Assembly (NCBI GenBank): GCA_964630305.1
Contig: CAZVTR010000016.1
Span: forward strand, 1-47,216
Reading direction: 5' to 3'
Length of the DNA stretch: 47,216 nucleotides
From: JAKPPT01 sp964630305
Lineage (GTDB): Bacteria; Spirochaetota; Spirochaetia; Treponematales; UBA12059
Shown: positions 25,698 to 33,075 of the stretch, one piece after another
Layout: each line of letters starts with the position of its first letter
Numbering within the stretch: the first letter of the stretch is position 1
Translations under genes and position numbers: made by a program
The notes under the pieces: generated by a model
Told to the model about the DNA's origin: nothing
Seen by the model: only the letters and a program-made list of their open reading frames with translations
Databases searched by the model: none

Positions 25698-26816
25698 TTA
25701 AAGATTAACAAGCTCGTATGTTCGTGATCCCAATCCAATTCGCTCTCCGTGTTCCAGCTGAAGTTCTGGTTTGCTTTCAGGGTAGAGCGCGGTAAATTTA
25801 TCCTCACCCTTAAGCGCTTTACCGTCGAGCGCGGAACCGGGGATGCTCTCTGCCGCTTTGATGAGGTCAAATGCAGCCTGATCGATTGCAACAGGGTCAG
25901 TCGATGCTAAAAACCCGATATCGGGTACAATCGGCATATCGCTCCAGGGGAGACAGTCACAGCCGGGCACTATCGTGCGCACAATGTTGATAAAGAGCGT
26001 GCGTCCAGTTTTACCCGCAAGTGCTCCCAGCGCGTACTCTGTCATTTTTTCGGTAAATTCTGTGAGACCGACCTGCCAGTTCATGCTGATGGCTTTTACC
26101 GGACAAAAAGAAATGCACTCACCGCATCCAATACAGCGGTCTGGATTGATATAGGCTTTATCTTCTTCATTGAATGATATAGCGTTAACAGGACAGACTC
26201 CAATACACCGTCCGCATTTAATACATTTACTGCTTTTAACATGGAAGGTTACACAGTGCTGCTCTCGTTTACCAATATAAGGAGCGCAGCCCATTGCAAG
26301 GTTCTTAATCGCGCCGCCAAAACCAGCCATTTCGTGACCCTTAACATGGGAAAGCACAATCATGCTATCGGCATCGAGAATGCCAGAAGCAATTTTTGCT
26401 GTTCGGAAATGCCTGCAGGATTCCGGGAGCGGCACTTCTCGCCAGTCTTTACTTTTTAGTCCGTCTGCAATAATGACTGGAGCACCGCAGACTTCGATAA
26501 GGTATCCATGAGCACTTGCGGTTGTAAGGTGATCGACAGCATTAGAACGAGAACCTTTGTAGAGCGTATTGGTGTCGGTAAAGAAAGGCAAAGCGCCTGC
26601 TTTTTGAGCCGCAAGCGCAGCGCTCTTTGCAAGTACAGGCGAAATATACCCTTCGTTGCCAAGTTCGCCAAAATGAACCTTAATTGCAGTTAAATCACCT
26701 CGCTGGATGAGAGCGGGATTTTCCTGCATGAGCTTATCGAGCAGTTTTGTTAACTTTGCAAGTGAGTTTGTGCCAGGATTTCGTGATCGTGAAGAAAGAA
26801 AATATACGGTACTCAT
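25698..26816 (-). CDS. DUF362 protein with two [4Fe-4S] ferredoxin motifs
   Basis: This 372-residue member of the DUF362 iron-sulfur family is of unproven function. The N-terminal DUF362 part includes IKVHFGELGNEGYISP and VLSHVKGHEMAGFGGAIKNLAMG. In the middle (about residues 195-250) are two C-x2-C-x2-C-x3-CP clusters: CIKCGRCIGVCP and CIGCGECISFCP. The DUF362 fold then resumes (GCDCLPWSDMPIVPDIGFLASTDPVAID). It is probably cytoplasmic and redox-active. An AAGGAAGG ribosome site precedes the ATG, with a hairpin just upstream. It follows the aminotransferase by 59 nt and could be co-transcribed with it. Confidence 0.88.
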   Translation of the reverse strand: MSTVYFLSSRSRNPGTNSLAKLTKLLDKLMQENPALIQRGDLTAIKVHFGELGNEGYISPVLAKSAALAAQKAGALPFFTDTNTLYKGSRSNAVDHLTTASAHGYLIEVCGAPVIIADGLKSKDWREVPLPESCRHFRTAKIASGILDADSMIVLSHVKGHEMAGFGGAIKNLAMGCAPYIGKREQHCVTFHVKSSKCIKCGRCIGVCPVNAISFNEEDKAYINPDRCIGCGECISFCPVKAISMNWQVGLTEFTEKMTEYALGALAGKTGRTLFINIVRTIVPGCDCLPWSDMPIVPDIGFLASTDPVAIDQAAFDLIKAAESIPGSALDGKALKGEDKFTALYPESKPELQLEHGERIGLGSRTYELVNL

Positions 26817-26829
26817 CGGCCTTCCTTTT

Positions 26830-26859
26830 GTACGCTAGCTGATAGTAAAGCCAGCGTAC
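26830..26859 (-). other. Imperfect hairpin just upstream of the DUF362 gene
   Basis: A 7-bp stem GTACGCT/AGCGTAC is extended by a 3-bp GCT/AGC inner stem after one mismatch. Its loop is 8 nt. On the minus strand it ends next to the AAAAGGAAGG ribosome site. Neither strand has a U-tract, so it is not a standard intrinsic terminator. It could be a 5'-UTR structure. Confidence 0.4.
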
Positions 26860-26875
26860 TAGTGCTATATCGATA

Positions 26876-28231
26876 TTATTTATAGTTTTTATGAAACTCT
26901 GCAATACGCTGTATTACAAGCTCGATTTTGTGTGTAGGCGGCAAAATGGTTGTTCTAAAATGTGCTGTTCCCGGTATCTGTCCAAACCCCGAACCCGGCA
27001 CTACACAAATGCCTGTGGCCTCAAGGAGCGCCATACAATAGTCAGTATCAGTTTTCCCGGCAGGAAGCTCAATACGCGGGAATGCATACATGGCACCGGT
27101 TACCTCGTTACACACTATGCCCGGAATTGCATTGAGCCCATCCGCAAGAATTTTGGCACGTTTCCCGAGCTCAGAAAGTATAGCCTGTTTTTCCTGTTCA
27201 TAGCGGGCATAGCTTGGGCTTCCTGGTAGCGGCGGCTTAACCATACAGTAGACAGCAATTTGCCCTGGAAGATTTGAGCAGAGGCTGACACTCTGCAGTT
27301 TGAGCAGCTGCGCTGTAACTTCAGGATCGATGTTGCGAATTTCAAAGTAGCCGCCGCGATGACCGCATTCTCCTAAGAATCCCTTGCTTGTGGAGTGGAA
27401 ACTAAAGAGTGCAATATCATGAACATTCATTTCGGCCATTACACGTGCAAACGAAACAAATTTCATTGATGGTGCATACACATTTTCCTGGTATACTTCA
27501 TCGGCTAGAATGGTTAAATCATGTTCGCGTGCAAATTGGATAATCATTCTAATGTTTTCTTCATCGAGCACAGAGCCGCTGGGATTTCCAGGATTGATAA
27601 CAACGATAGCTTTGACTTTTACTCCAAATCGGCGTGCTTCGGCAATTGATTCCTCAAGCATCTGGTGCGAGAGCTTCCAGTTATTGTGTTCATCAAGGTA
27701 ATAGTTTACCTGTTTCCCTTCATAGAGTGTTATTGTTGCAGAATAGAGCGGATATTGCGGTATTGGCACCATTATGCCGTCTTGCGGACCGGAAATGAGC
27801 ATACGGAGTGCTGCCTGAACACCCTTTGACGCACCATCGGTTAGAAAAATAGCATCGGGATCAGCAGGGATTCCATCGCGCTTTTGAATAAACTGAGCAA
27901 CAGCCTCGCGAATATAGCGGACACCTTTGCTTTCTGAATACGCACCAAGACCATGCTTTGTACCTTTGAGCAGATTTCGAGCTGTTTTAATGGTGTCTTC
28001 CGGAAAAAGATTTTTTCCCTGTTCCATGAGTTCAGGATATTCGCAGAGCGCAAGTACCTGTCTGAGATACGTAAGCGGTTTTTGTTCCAGTGCCTGCGGA
28101 TTTCCGATGTTGCAGTAAATAATTTCCTTACCTTGTTTTTCAAGTTCCTGAGCCCGCGCTACAATAGGTCCGCGGACTGCATATTCTGTTTCGATAACAG
28201 CCTTGCTCAGGCTGGACAATGTGAGCGGCAT
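26876..28231 (-). CDS. Class I/II aminotransferase, alanine-aminotransferase-like
   Basis: This is a 451-residue fold-type I PLP enzyme. Visible are NIGNPQALEQKPLTYLRQVLAL near the N-terminus, IFLTDGASKGVQAALRML (phosphate-loop region), VVINPGNPSGSVL, LADEVYQENVY, the Schiff-base Lys in FHSTSKGFLGECGHRGGYFE, and the C-terminal FRTTILPP with the carboxylate-binding Arg. The GNPQALGQ-like start and the GECGHRGGYFE wording match the alanine aminotransferase subgroup (2-oxoglutarate/pyruvate). Substrate is inferred from that resemblance only. AAGGAG precedes the ATG. Confidence 0.88.
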   Translation of the reverse strand: MPLTLSSLSKAVIETEYAVRGPIVARAQELEKQGKEIIYCNIGNPQALEQKPLTYLRQVLALCEYPELMEQGKNLFPEDTIKTARNLLKGTKHGLGAYSESKGVRYIREAVAQFIQKRDGIPADPDAIFLTDGASKGVQAALRMLISGPQDGIMVPIPQYPLYSATITLYEGKQVNYYLDEHNNWKLSHQMLEESIAEARRFGVKVKAIVVINPGNPSGSVLDEENIRMIIQFAREHDLTILADEVYQENVYAPSMKFVSFARVMAEMNVHDIALFSFHSTSKGFLGECGHRGGYFEIRNIDPEVTAQLLKLQSVSLCSNLPGQIAVYCMVKPPLPGSPSYARYEQEKQAILSELGKRAKILADGLNAIPGIVCNEVTGAMYAFPRIELPAGKTDTDYCMALLEATGICVVPGSGFGQIPGTAHFRTTILPPTHKIELVIQRIAEFHKNYK

Positions 28232-28351
28232 AGAAACTCCTTTTTTCTAAAGCTCTATAGTAAATAGGGGTAGCACTTAGCTGTGCCATCGCTATAATGC
28301 TATAATATCAGTAAGTAATTGGTGATTACAAGAGAGTAAGGTAGATTATAA

Positions 28352-28762
28352 AATATTGGTTTAGTAAATGGATTAGAATTCGGAACAATTGGTGGAGGTG
28401 TATATTGGGGGGAAGAGGGGAATAATTCAACTATGATAGATCTTTTTGATTATAAGATGTATTATAAATTTTTAAAAAAGTTTAGGTTTATTTATATCGT
28501 CTATTGTCATTGCATGTTAATTATTTATATTTTTATTAGATATAATTTTACAAAAACAATGACCGTCTTATTTTTTTACTTTTTTTCATGGATAATTAGA
28601 GCTTTAAATATTTTAGTATTTAAGAACGATCCAGATGCAAAGGTAAGAGTCTATGGCGGGATATTTACTTTAATACTAATAGAATTATTAACAAGATGCT
28701 TTCAAATAATAAGCTTATTTAATAATAATATTAGCATTGCATTTTTTTTATCGGGTTATTGA
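28352..28762 (+). CDS. Orphan ORF: glycine-rich fragment continuous with a small membrane protein
   Basis: An open frame of 136 codons has no start at its upstream end. It reads GLVNGLEFGTIGGGVYWGEE, the kind of Gly-rich wording found at the ends of polymorphic-toxin tips. It then continues without a stop into a possible separate start at ATG 28433 (GAGGGG 12 nt upstream). The 109-residue part from there has about three hydrophobic segments (FIYIVYCHCMLIIYIFI, TVLFFYFFSWIIRALNIL, IFTLILIELLTRCFQII). It may be a truncated tip fused to, or frame-shared with, an immunity-like membrane protein. Function unknown; the sequence is very AT-rich compared with neighbours. Confidence 0.4.
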   Translation, partial: NIGLVNGLEFGTIGGGVYWGEEGNNSTMIDLFDYKMYYKFLKKFRFIYIVYCHCMLIIYIFIRYNFTKTMTVLFFYFFSWIIRALNILVFKNDPDAKVRVYGGIFTLILIELLTRCFQIISLFNNNISIAFFLSGY

Positions 28763-28807
28763 GGCAGTGGAGCAATGGAATTTTGCAACTACTATATGAT
28801 AAAAAAA

Positions 28808-28990
28808 TCAGTCGAAAGTGAGAAATAAATCAATCCAGAAAATATGTTTAGGTGTAATATTGTAGTCATACTTCTTTGGCATACTTGTATTAAAAATCGC
28901 ATATAAAAAATTGAAAAAAATCTTATCCCGCAATACAATATAGCTATTCTTTGTTCTTTGACACACAACAGCGACGGAATTATTTAACAT
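28808..28990 (-). CDS. Small hypothetical ORF in the accessory island
   Basis: A 60-codon frame (MLNNSVAVVCQRT... to ...FWIDLFLTFD) is open only on this strand; the plus strand here is full of stops. No ribosome site is visible and I recognise no family. Its start lies at the left boundary of the RHS remnant. It may be an unrelated relic. Confidence 0.2.
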   Translation of the reverse strand: MLNNSVAVVCQRTKNSYIVLRDKIFFNFLYAIFNTSMPKKYDYNITPKHIFWIDLFLTFD

Positions 28991-29130
28991 GCTGAGCCCA
29001 GCTCGTGACAAATTATCAGGGTAATGAATACGAGTACATCGAGTACACACTGTACGGCGAACTCTTCCTTGAGCAAGTCAGAGAAGGAATCGAATCACTT
29101 CCGTACCATTTTACCGGTAAGGAGCTTGAT

Positions 29131-29200
29131 TATGTCGTGCGCGATGAGCGCACCATATCATCAATTTCCTTACATATCTAGCCGCGTAGCGGCGTCTCCT
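29131..29200 (+). repeat. 70-nt hairpin-rich insertion, copy 1
   Basis: This element replaces about one codon between GKELD and ETGLYYYGARYL of the RHS core. It contains an inverted repeat GTGCGC-GATGA-GCGCAC (29137-29153 region) and a second small one, CCGC-GTA-GCGG. It ends GGCGTCTCCT. It aligns without gaps to the copy at 29237-29306, best in its first 38 nt. It brings a TAG into the RHS frame. Confidence 0.7.
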
Positions 29201-29236
29201 GAAACCGGGCTTTACTATTACGGAGCGCGCTACCTT

Positions 29237-29306
29237 GTTGGCGTTGTGCGCTGAAAGCGCACCGTACTATCAAGTTCCTTGCGGCATGCGGCACAAAGTG
29301 ACGCCT
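29237..29306 (+). repeat. 70-nt hairpin-rich insertion, copy 2
   Basis: This element interrupts RYL-D-PKTS of the RHS core. It has the same 6-bp inverted repeat, GTGCGC-TGAAA-GCGCAC, followed by the shared stretch ATCAAGTTCCTT (11 of 12 bases as in copy 1). Its right half is more diverged and ends ACGCCT, before CCC of the host gene. It has the same length as copy 1 and enters the RHS frame in the same phase (VVR in both). Confidence 0.7.
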
Positions 29307-29485
29307 CCCAAGACAAGCCTCTGGCTTTCCTCTGACCCAGCGCTTGGCGAGTACATCCTGGCAGCGCCAGTCAACGACGAGGCCAAGAAACACAACCAGA
29401 ATCTACCGGGCATGGGCGGCGTGTTTAATGCAGTGAATTTGCATTTGTATCATTATGCGGGGCATTTCGCAGCAAAGCTTCCAGC

Positions 29486-30145
29486 GATAACCCGATTAAG
29501 TACACAGATCCCACGGGGAAGTGGATTGATAATGGGGATGGAACATGGACAGCTCAAGAAGGTGATACACTTTGGGGGCTAGCAAAAAAGGTGTATGGGG
29601 ATGGGAGTCGTTGGAGTGAATTTAATAGAGTTGATAGTGCGAATATTGATCCAACAAAATTGCTGGCCGGAATGATATATGGGGTTGATGCCACCAATCA
29701 AGGTAATAACAGCCCCATCTCAAGTTCGAGTAATGTAGAGTCTAGTAATGGAACAATAACTAATTATCAAATTGGAGTTGGGGCTTCTGTTGCGCTTATT
29801 AGAGCAGTCTCTATTGAAATTGGAATTGTTTGGGATTCTAATGGTGATTCTTCTTTATATCTTACGGTCGGTGTTGGAATTGGTGTTGGTACGTCTTTAT
29901 GGCCAGTTGTTGGATCGGTTGCAGCAGATAATGGTTCTGTAGATAGTTTAGATGATGAATATGGATGGATTAGCAATGCAGGCTGGTTTTTGGGTCTAAC
30001 TCACAACTTAAAAAGTGCAACACCAATAGGTGTAAGTGGAATAACATTCGGTGGTATGATGCTTTGGACTGATACCGCAACAAAGTATTCAATAATAGAT
30101 CCAGATCTATTTGAATATATGCGGGATGGTACTAATTGGCATTAA
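29486..30145 (+). CDS. Detached RHS C-terminal tip: LysM-like domain plus unknown effector domain
   Basis: After DNPIKYTDPTG the frame runs 219 codons to a stop at 30143-30145. Residues about 15-65 form a LysM-like module (GTWTAQEGDTLWGLAKKVYG and the GSRWSEFNR follow-up). After a Ser/Asn-rich linker comes a beta-rich, Gly-rich domain (YQIGVGASVALIRAVSIEIG, LYLTVGVGIGVGTSLW) ending FEYMRDGTNWH. That last domain is unfamiliar to me. No proper start exists; a GTG at 29591 would cut the LysM part. It is followed by a small membrane ORF, the usual position of an immunity gene. Confidence 0.6.
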   Translation, partial: DNPIKYTDPTGKWIDNGDGTWTAQEGDTLWGLAKKVYGDGSRWSEFNRVDSANIDPTKLLAGMIYGVDATNQGNNSPISSSSNVESSNGTITNYQIGVGASVALIRAVSIEIGIVWDSNGDSSLYLTVGVGIGVGTSLWPVVGSVAADNGSVDSLDDEYGWISNAGWFLGLTHNLKSATPIGVSGITFGGMMLWTDTATKYSIIDPDLFEYMRDGTNWH

Positions 30146-30180
30146 TTTTTAAGGAAAGCGATATTTTAAGGGTAGTAAAT

Positions 30181-30546
30181 GTGAAAATAAAATTACTTAT
30201 GAATTGTATTCTAATGGCATTTTTCCCAATTCAATTATTTATAGTTATATTTATGAAGAAGCTAAAGGTTGAGTATGTTTTTTTGTATATATTTTCATTT
30301 GCTATCCAATTGTTATTAGCATTTATAAAAAAAATGGTAAATAAATTGATTGAGGTGTATGTTGAGTTGAAAATTGATATTAGGGTTGCCTTCATTATAT
30401 CATTTATTATTGAAGTTGCTCTAACTATAGTTATTTTATTTAATTTGCTTAATGGTTTTATTGTTTTCTTTTTTAATGGTGTAGTTGCTAGTGCGTTTTT
30501 AAGTAAAATGCTATTTGAACGTCTTGAAAAAGATAAAAGTGAATAA
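30181..30546 (+). CDS. Small membrane protein, candidate immunity protein
   Basis: A GTG at 30181 with AAGGG 8 nt upstream starts a 121-residue protein. It has about four hydrophobic segments (MNCILMAFFPIQLFIVIFM, YVFLYIFSFAIQLLLAFI, VAFIISFIIEVALTIVILF, and GFIVFFFNGVVASAFL) and a charged tail. It lies 35 nt behind the tip gene and is similarly AT-rich. An immunity role is inferred from position and size only; no family is recognised. Confidence 0.5.
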   Translation: MKIKLLMNCILMAFFPIQLFIVIFMKKLKVEYVFLYIFSFAIQLLLAFIKKMVNKLIEVYVELKIDIRVAFIISFIIEVALTIVILFNLLNGFIVFFFNGVVASAFLSKMLFERLEKDKSE

Positions 30547-31112
30547 TATATTATATTTATCGATAATGGTATGAAAATCATGTTTAAATGGCAGCTTAAA
30601 GCATTTTTTAAAAATGTTAAAAATGTACGGTTTTCGGAGCTCTTTATGATTGCATAGCGTTTTCTGCAAGCCCTACCGGAACTAGCCATCACCTTGGTTC
30701 CGTCTACCCGGAGGGCGAGCGGAGGAATATGAGAGGGGCGCGAGCTTTCAAAGAGATGCCTTATTGGAAGCTTACGTCCTGTTTGTAATAGACCCGCTAA
30801 AAGCGATACGAGCATAGCTGTTTGTATAACCTATAAGCATGTCTTGCACGACTCCTTGCCGGAAGTAAAAAAGAACGACAATATATTTAATATCAAAAGA
30901 TAGTGAGCGCTTGAAGCTGATTAGCCTTTTGTCATGATGCGTACTGGTTTACTAGTGCGTCGAAGTGCGGCTCATAGCTTAAGCGCATTCAGTTCTGGGT
31001 GCAGTAGACCCTGGGGTGTTCTTTGATAATGTCTTGCAGATCTCGCAAATTCACGCAAGCAAAAGAGGTGCTATTTAATGTGCTTTCGTGATTTAGGGAG
31101 AGACCTGTATAG
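30547..31112. other. Gene-poor stretch in the accessory island
   Basis: I found no supported gene here. A block at about 30640-30830 is visibly richer in GC than its surroundings and is open in pieces in several frames, but none has a start, ribosome site or recognisable motif. The right part, toward 31112, has scattered stops in all plus frames and ends in a very short RHS-like scrap (TAG then YTDPDG). It is probably eroded coding sequence. Confidence 0.5.
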
Positions 31113-31481
31113 TACACAGATCCGGATGGGATGGCATTAGAAACACCATGGGATATTGCTAGTGCTGCATATGGATCTATAAAAAATATTGCAGAAGGGA
31201 TTATAAAAAAAGACCTCATTCAGATTGGAATAGGAGTACTTCAGGCTATAGGAATTGCTTTAGGAGCAAAAGGTTTAGAATACTTAAAGTCAGCTCAAGA
31301 AATGTATGATCAAGTTAAACTTGTTCCAAGTGCAATGAGAATGGGTGTTATCTGTTCTGCAATGAGGGATGAAGACTTAACTGTTTTCTTAAAAGTTATG
31401 TCAATGTTAGGAGTATCAGCTGAAGTAATAAATAAATCAATCCAAGAATATAAAATCTATTTACAACAAAAAGAAGAATAG
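31113..31481 (+). CDS. Detached RHS-type C-terminal tip (YTDPDG junction)
   Basis: The frame starts right after a TAG with YTDPDG, the hallmark junction between an RHS core and its tip (normally NPVKYTDPDG). Then ALETPWDIASAAYGSIKNIA begins an alpha-helical domain of about 115 residues ending YLQQKEE. The first usable start is the ATG at 31131. The helical part has an amphipathic IGIGVLQAIGIALGAKGLEY stretch. The activity is unknown. It could be expressed as a separate 116-residue protein or be silent. It is followed 5 nt later by a small AT-rich ORF. Confidence 0.5.
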   Translation, partial: YTDPDGMALETPWDIASAAYGSIKNIAEGIIKKDLIQIGIGVLQAIGIALGAKGLEYLKSAQEMYDQVKLVPSAMRMGVICSAMRDEDLTVFLKVMSMLGVSAEVINKSIQEYKIYLQQKEE

Positions 31482-31486
31482 AAATA

Positions 31487-31750
31487 ATGAATAATTTATT
31501 GCTAAAGTATGAAAAAAATATATTATTTGAAATATTAAATGATAATAAGAATAATATAATTTGTAGTAATCTAAAATTTATTGGAATAAAAATAAAATTT
31601 ACAGTTAATGATATAACATATAATAAAGTAAGTTATATTTATTTTTTTCGATTTCGTGAATTAGTTCATTTAGTAAAAAACGAAATAAAAATTAAAGTAT
31701 TACAAATAGGAAAAACGTTAGTTTTAATTCCTGAACTGTATAGGAATTAA
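31487..31750 (+). CDS. Small hypothetical protein, candidate immunity partner
   Basis: This 87-residue ORF starts 5 nt after the preceding tip. It is Asn-, Ile- and Lys-rich, soluble in appearance, and extremely AT-rich. It begins MNNLLLKYEKNILFEIL and ends TLVLIPELYRN. No ribosome site stands out beyond an A-rich AGAA. Its position suggests an immunity gene for the tip, but nothing in the sequence proves it. Confidence 0.4.
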   Translation: MNNLLLKYEKNILFEILNDNKNNIICSNLKFIGIKIKFTVNDITYNKVSYIYFFRFRELVHLVKNEIKIKVLQIGKTLVLIPELYRN

Positions 31751-31931
31751 AATAGTTATTATATATGGTAATATCATAAAAATAATAAAATCATTGACTG
31801 TTTTATATACTTAAGAAAAGAACATAAAGTTGGTTCATGTATCCTAAAAAACAAAAAGCTTGATTCAAGTTGTTTTTTTTTAACATGTGTTATTATTTTT
31901 GAAAGTATATATACTATTTTATGGAGGTATT

Positions 31932-33008
31932 ATGCAAAAAAGGTATTTAATTACAAATGTGCTGGTAATGTTTGCCAGTGCACTTCTCGTTGTTGGCTGT
32001 CAAAAACCAATTGAGACGCCGGTGCCTGGGGAACTGGATGCAATTAAAGATGTCAGTTATTCAGGTTCAACTATTGCAAGCAAAGATGATGCTTTGACTA
32101 CATTAGCAACAATTGTAAAGGTTTTTAACAATTCAGCTAATCCAAACAGCTCACAACCAGGGTTTTCATTTGATGCATTGAGTCCAACTGTAAATTCAAG
32201 GTCATTAAATGGTCTTCCAATTGAAGGATTAGATGAGTTTCTCGCATCGGGCTATAAAGGGACAGTACGTTTTTCAATGGATGTTCCTCCTACACAGCTT
32301 CCTGATGGATCAGGAATGGCTTTAAATCTTTATGCTGATTTTACGCTTAGGCATAATATTCCAATGACTGAAGATTTTGTGTTAGATTTCAATTGTGATC
32401 AGAACCCTGATGGAAAACTGCCACAGACAATTTTTGAGTATATGAATACTCAAGATCCACAATATCCTTATGCTATTTTAAATAATAATACTATTACTGC
32501 ATCAGGCAGCACACGAAACTTAATCACGCTAGAAAATATACAAGGCAGCGGAGAAGTAAACAACCAACCTGTAGAATTGACATTGAACAAAGCTCTGATG
32601 AATGTCAAGGCAAATTTTTCTCTTGCAGTTTCTAACCTTAGTGTACAGTTAAATAAAGAGGGTGATAACGATCCTATGCCGGAAATTACTTCAGGGAGCA
32701 TGAATCTTGCATCAGCTGCTGATAGTTCTTTCTTGCTGGTTGTTTCATCATCAAATGATGCGGTTAAAGGCGGAAAATTGCTAATTACATTTACTAATAG
32801 CAAAACTGAAAGCAATGTTGATCTGTTACAGCTTTATAACATGTTTAAAAACATGCAGGATCCAGAAGAACTAAATAACATGATAATAGCAACATTTGGA
32901 AATCCGGAAGAAATCTTGGTTACAATAAAAGTATTTGATAATACTAATACCAAAATTCTTGACGCAACCTGTACATTTGCAGAGTTTTTAAGCAAAGTGC
33001 AAGGCTAA
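31932..33008 (+). CDS. Predicted lipoprotein of unknown function
   Basis: The GGAGG at 31922-31926 fixes the start at ATG 31932. The 358-residue product has a lipoprotein signal (NVLVMFASALLVVGC, Cys about residue 22). A beta-rich extracytoplasmic domain follows, with repeated strand-like segments, for example GYKGTVRFSMDVPPTQLPDG, MALNLYADFTLRHNIPMTED and NVKANFSLAVSNLSVQL. Near the C-terminus is a Met- and Asn-rich helical stretch. No catalytic motif or known family is evident. It is a single-gene unit ending in a strong terminator. Confidence 0.75.
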   Translation: MQKRYLITNVLVMFASALLVVGCQKPIETPVPGELDAIKDVSYSGSTIASKDDALTTLATIVKVFNNSANPNSSQPGFSFDALSPTVNSRSLNGLPIEGLDEFLASGYKGTVRFSMDVPPTQLPDGSGMALNLYADFTLRHNIPMTEDFVLDFNCDQNPDGKLPQTIFEYMNTQDPQYPYAILNNNTITASGSTRNLITLENIQGSGEVNNQPVELTLNKALMNVKANFSLAVSNLSVQLNKEGDNDPMPEITSGSMNLASAADSSFLLVVSSSNDAVKGGKLLITFTNSKTESNVDLLQLYNMFKNMQDPEELNNMIIATFGNPEEILVTIKVFDNTNTKILDATCTFAEFLSKVQG

Positions 33009-33040
33009 AGTTATACAATTATTTAGAATAAAGTTTGTAG

Positions 33041-33075
33041 GCAAGCTGTTTGCAAGGACAGCTTGCTATTTTTTT
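33041..33075 (+). terminator. Intrinsic terminator after the lipoprotein gene
   Basis: A perfect 9-bp stem GCAAGCTGT/ACAGCTTGC (33041-33049 with 33058-33066) with an 8-nt loop is followed by TATTTTTTT. Its 3' arm ends on the stop codon of the oppositely oriented mscS-like gene. Confidence 0.85.

Larger units (their letters stand above)
28996..29485 (+). pseudogene. RHS-repeat core remnant, broken by three insertions
   Basis: Four pieces together spell the C-terminal RHS core. 28996-29130 reads AQLVTNYQGNEYEYIEYTLY onward to SLPYHFTGKELD. 29201-29236 reads ETGLYYYGARYL. 29307-29462 reads PKTSLWLSSDPALGEY onward to LHLYHYAG. From 29486 it continues DNPIKYTDPTG. RHS proteins build large shells that deliver a toxic C-terminal domain. 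The pieces are separated by two 70-nt elements and one 23-nt insertion, each of which breaks the frame. The beginning of the RHS gene is absent: homology starts right after a TGA at 28993-28995. This is a dead gene fragment carrying a tip domain. Confidence 0.85.

Noticed and set aside
26830..26859. Hairpin as terminator of the aminotransferase gene
   Set aside because: On the minus strand it is followed by AAAAGGAAGG rather than Ts, so it is listed as an unassigned structure.
29131..29306. CRISPR-like reading of the two 70-nt repeats
   Set aside because: There are only two copies, they are diverged, and the DNA between them is clearly RHS coding sequence rather than a spacer.
30231..30815. 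A 194-codon minus-strand frame over the candidate immunity gene and the GC-richer block
   Set aside because: It has no ribosome site or recognisable motif, and it covers the opposite strand of a better supported plus-strand gene.
31847..31882. A terminator before the lipoprotein gene at 31932, suggested by a long T run
   Set aside because: The possible stem is only 4 bp with mismatches around it; the T run alone is not enough in such AT-rich DNA.
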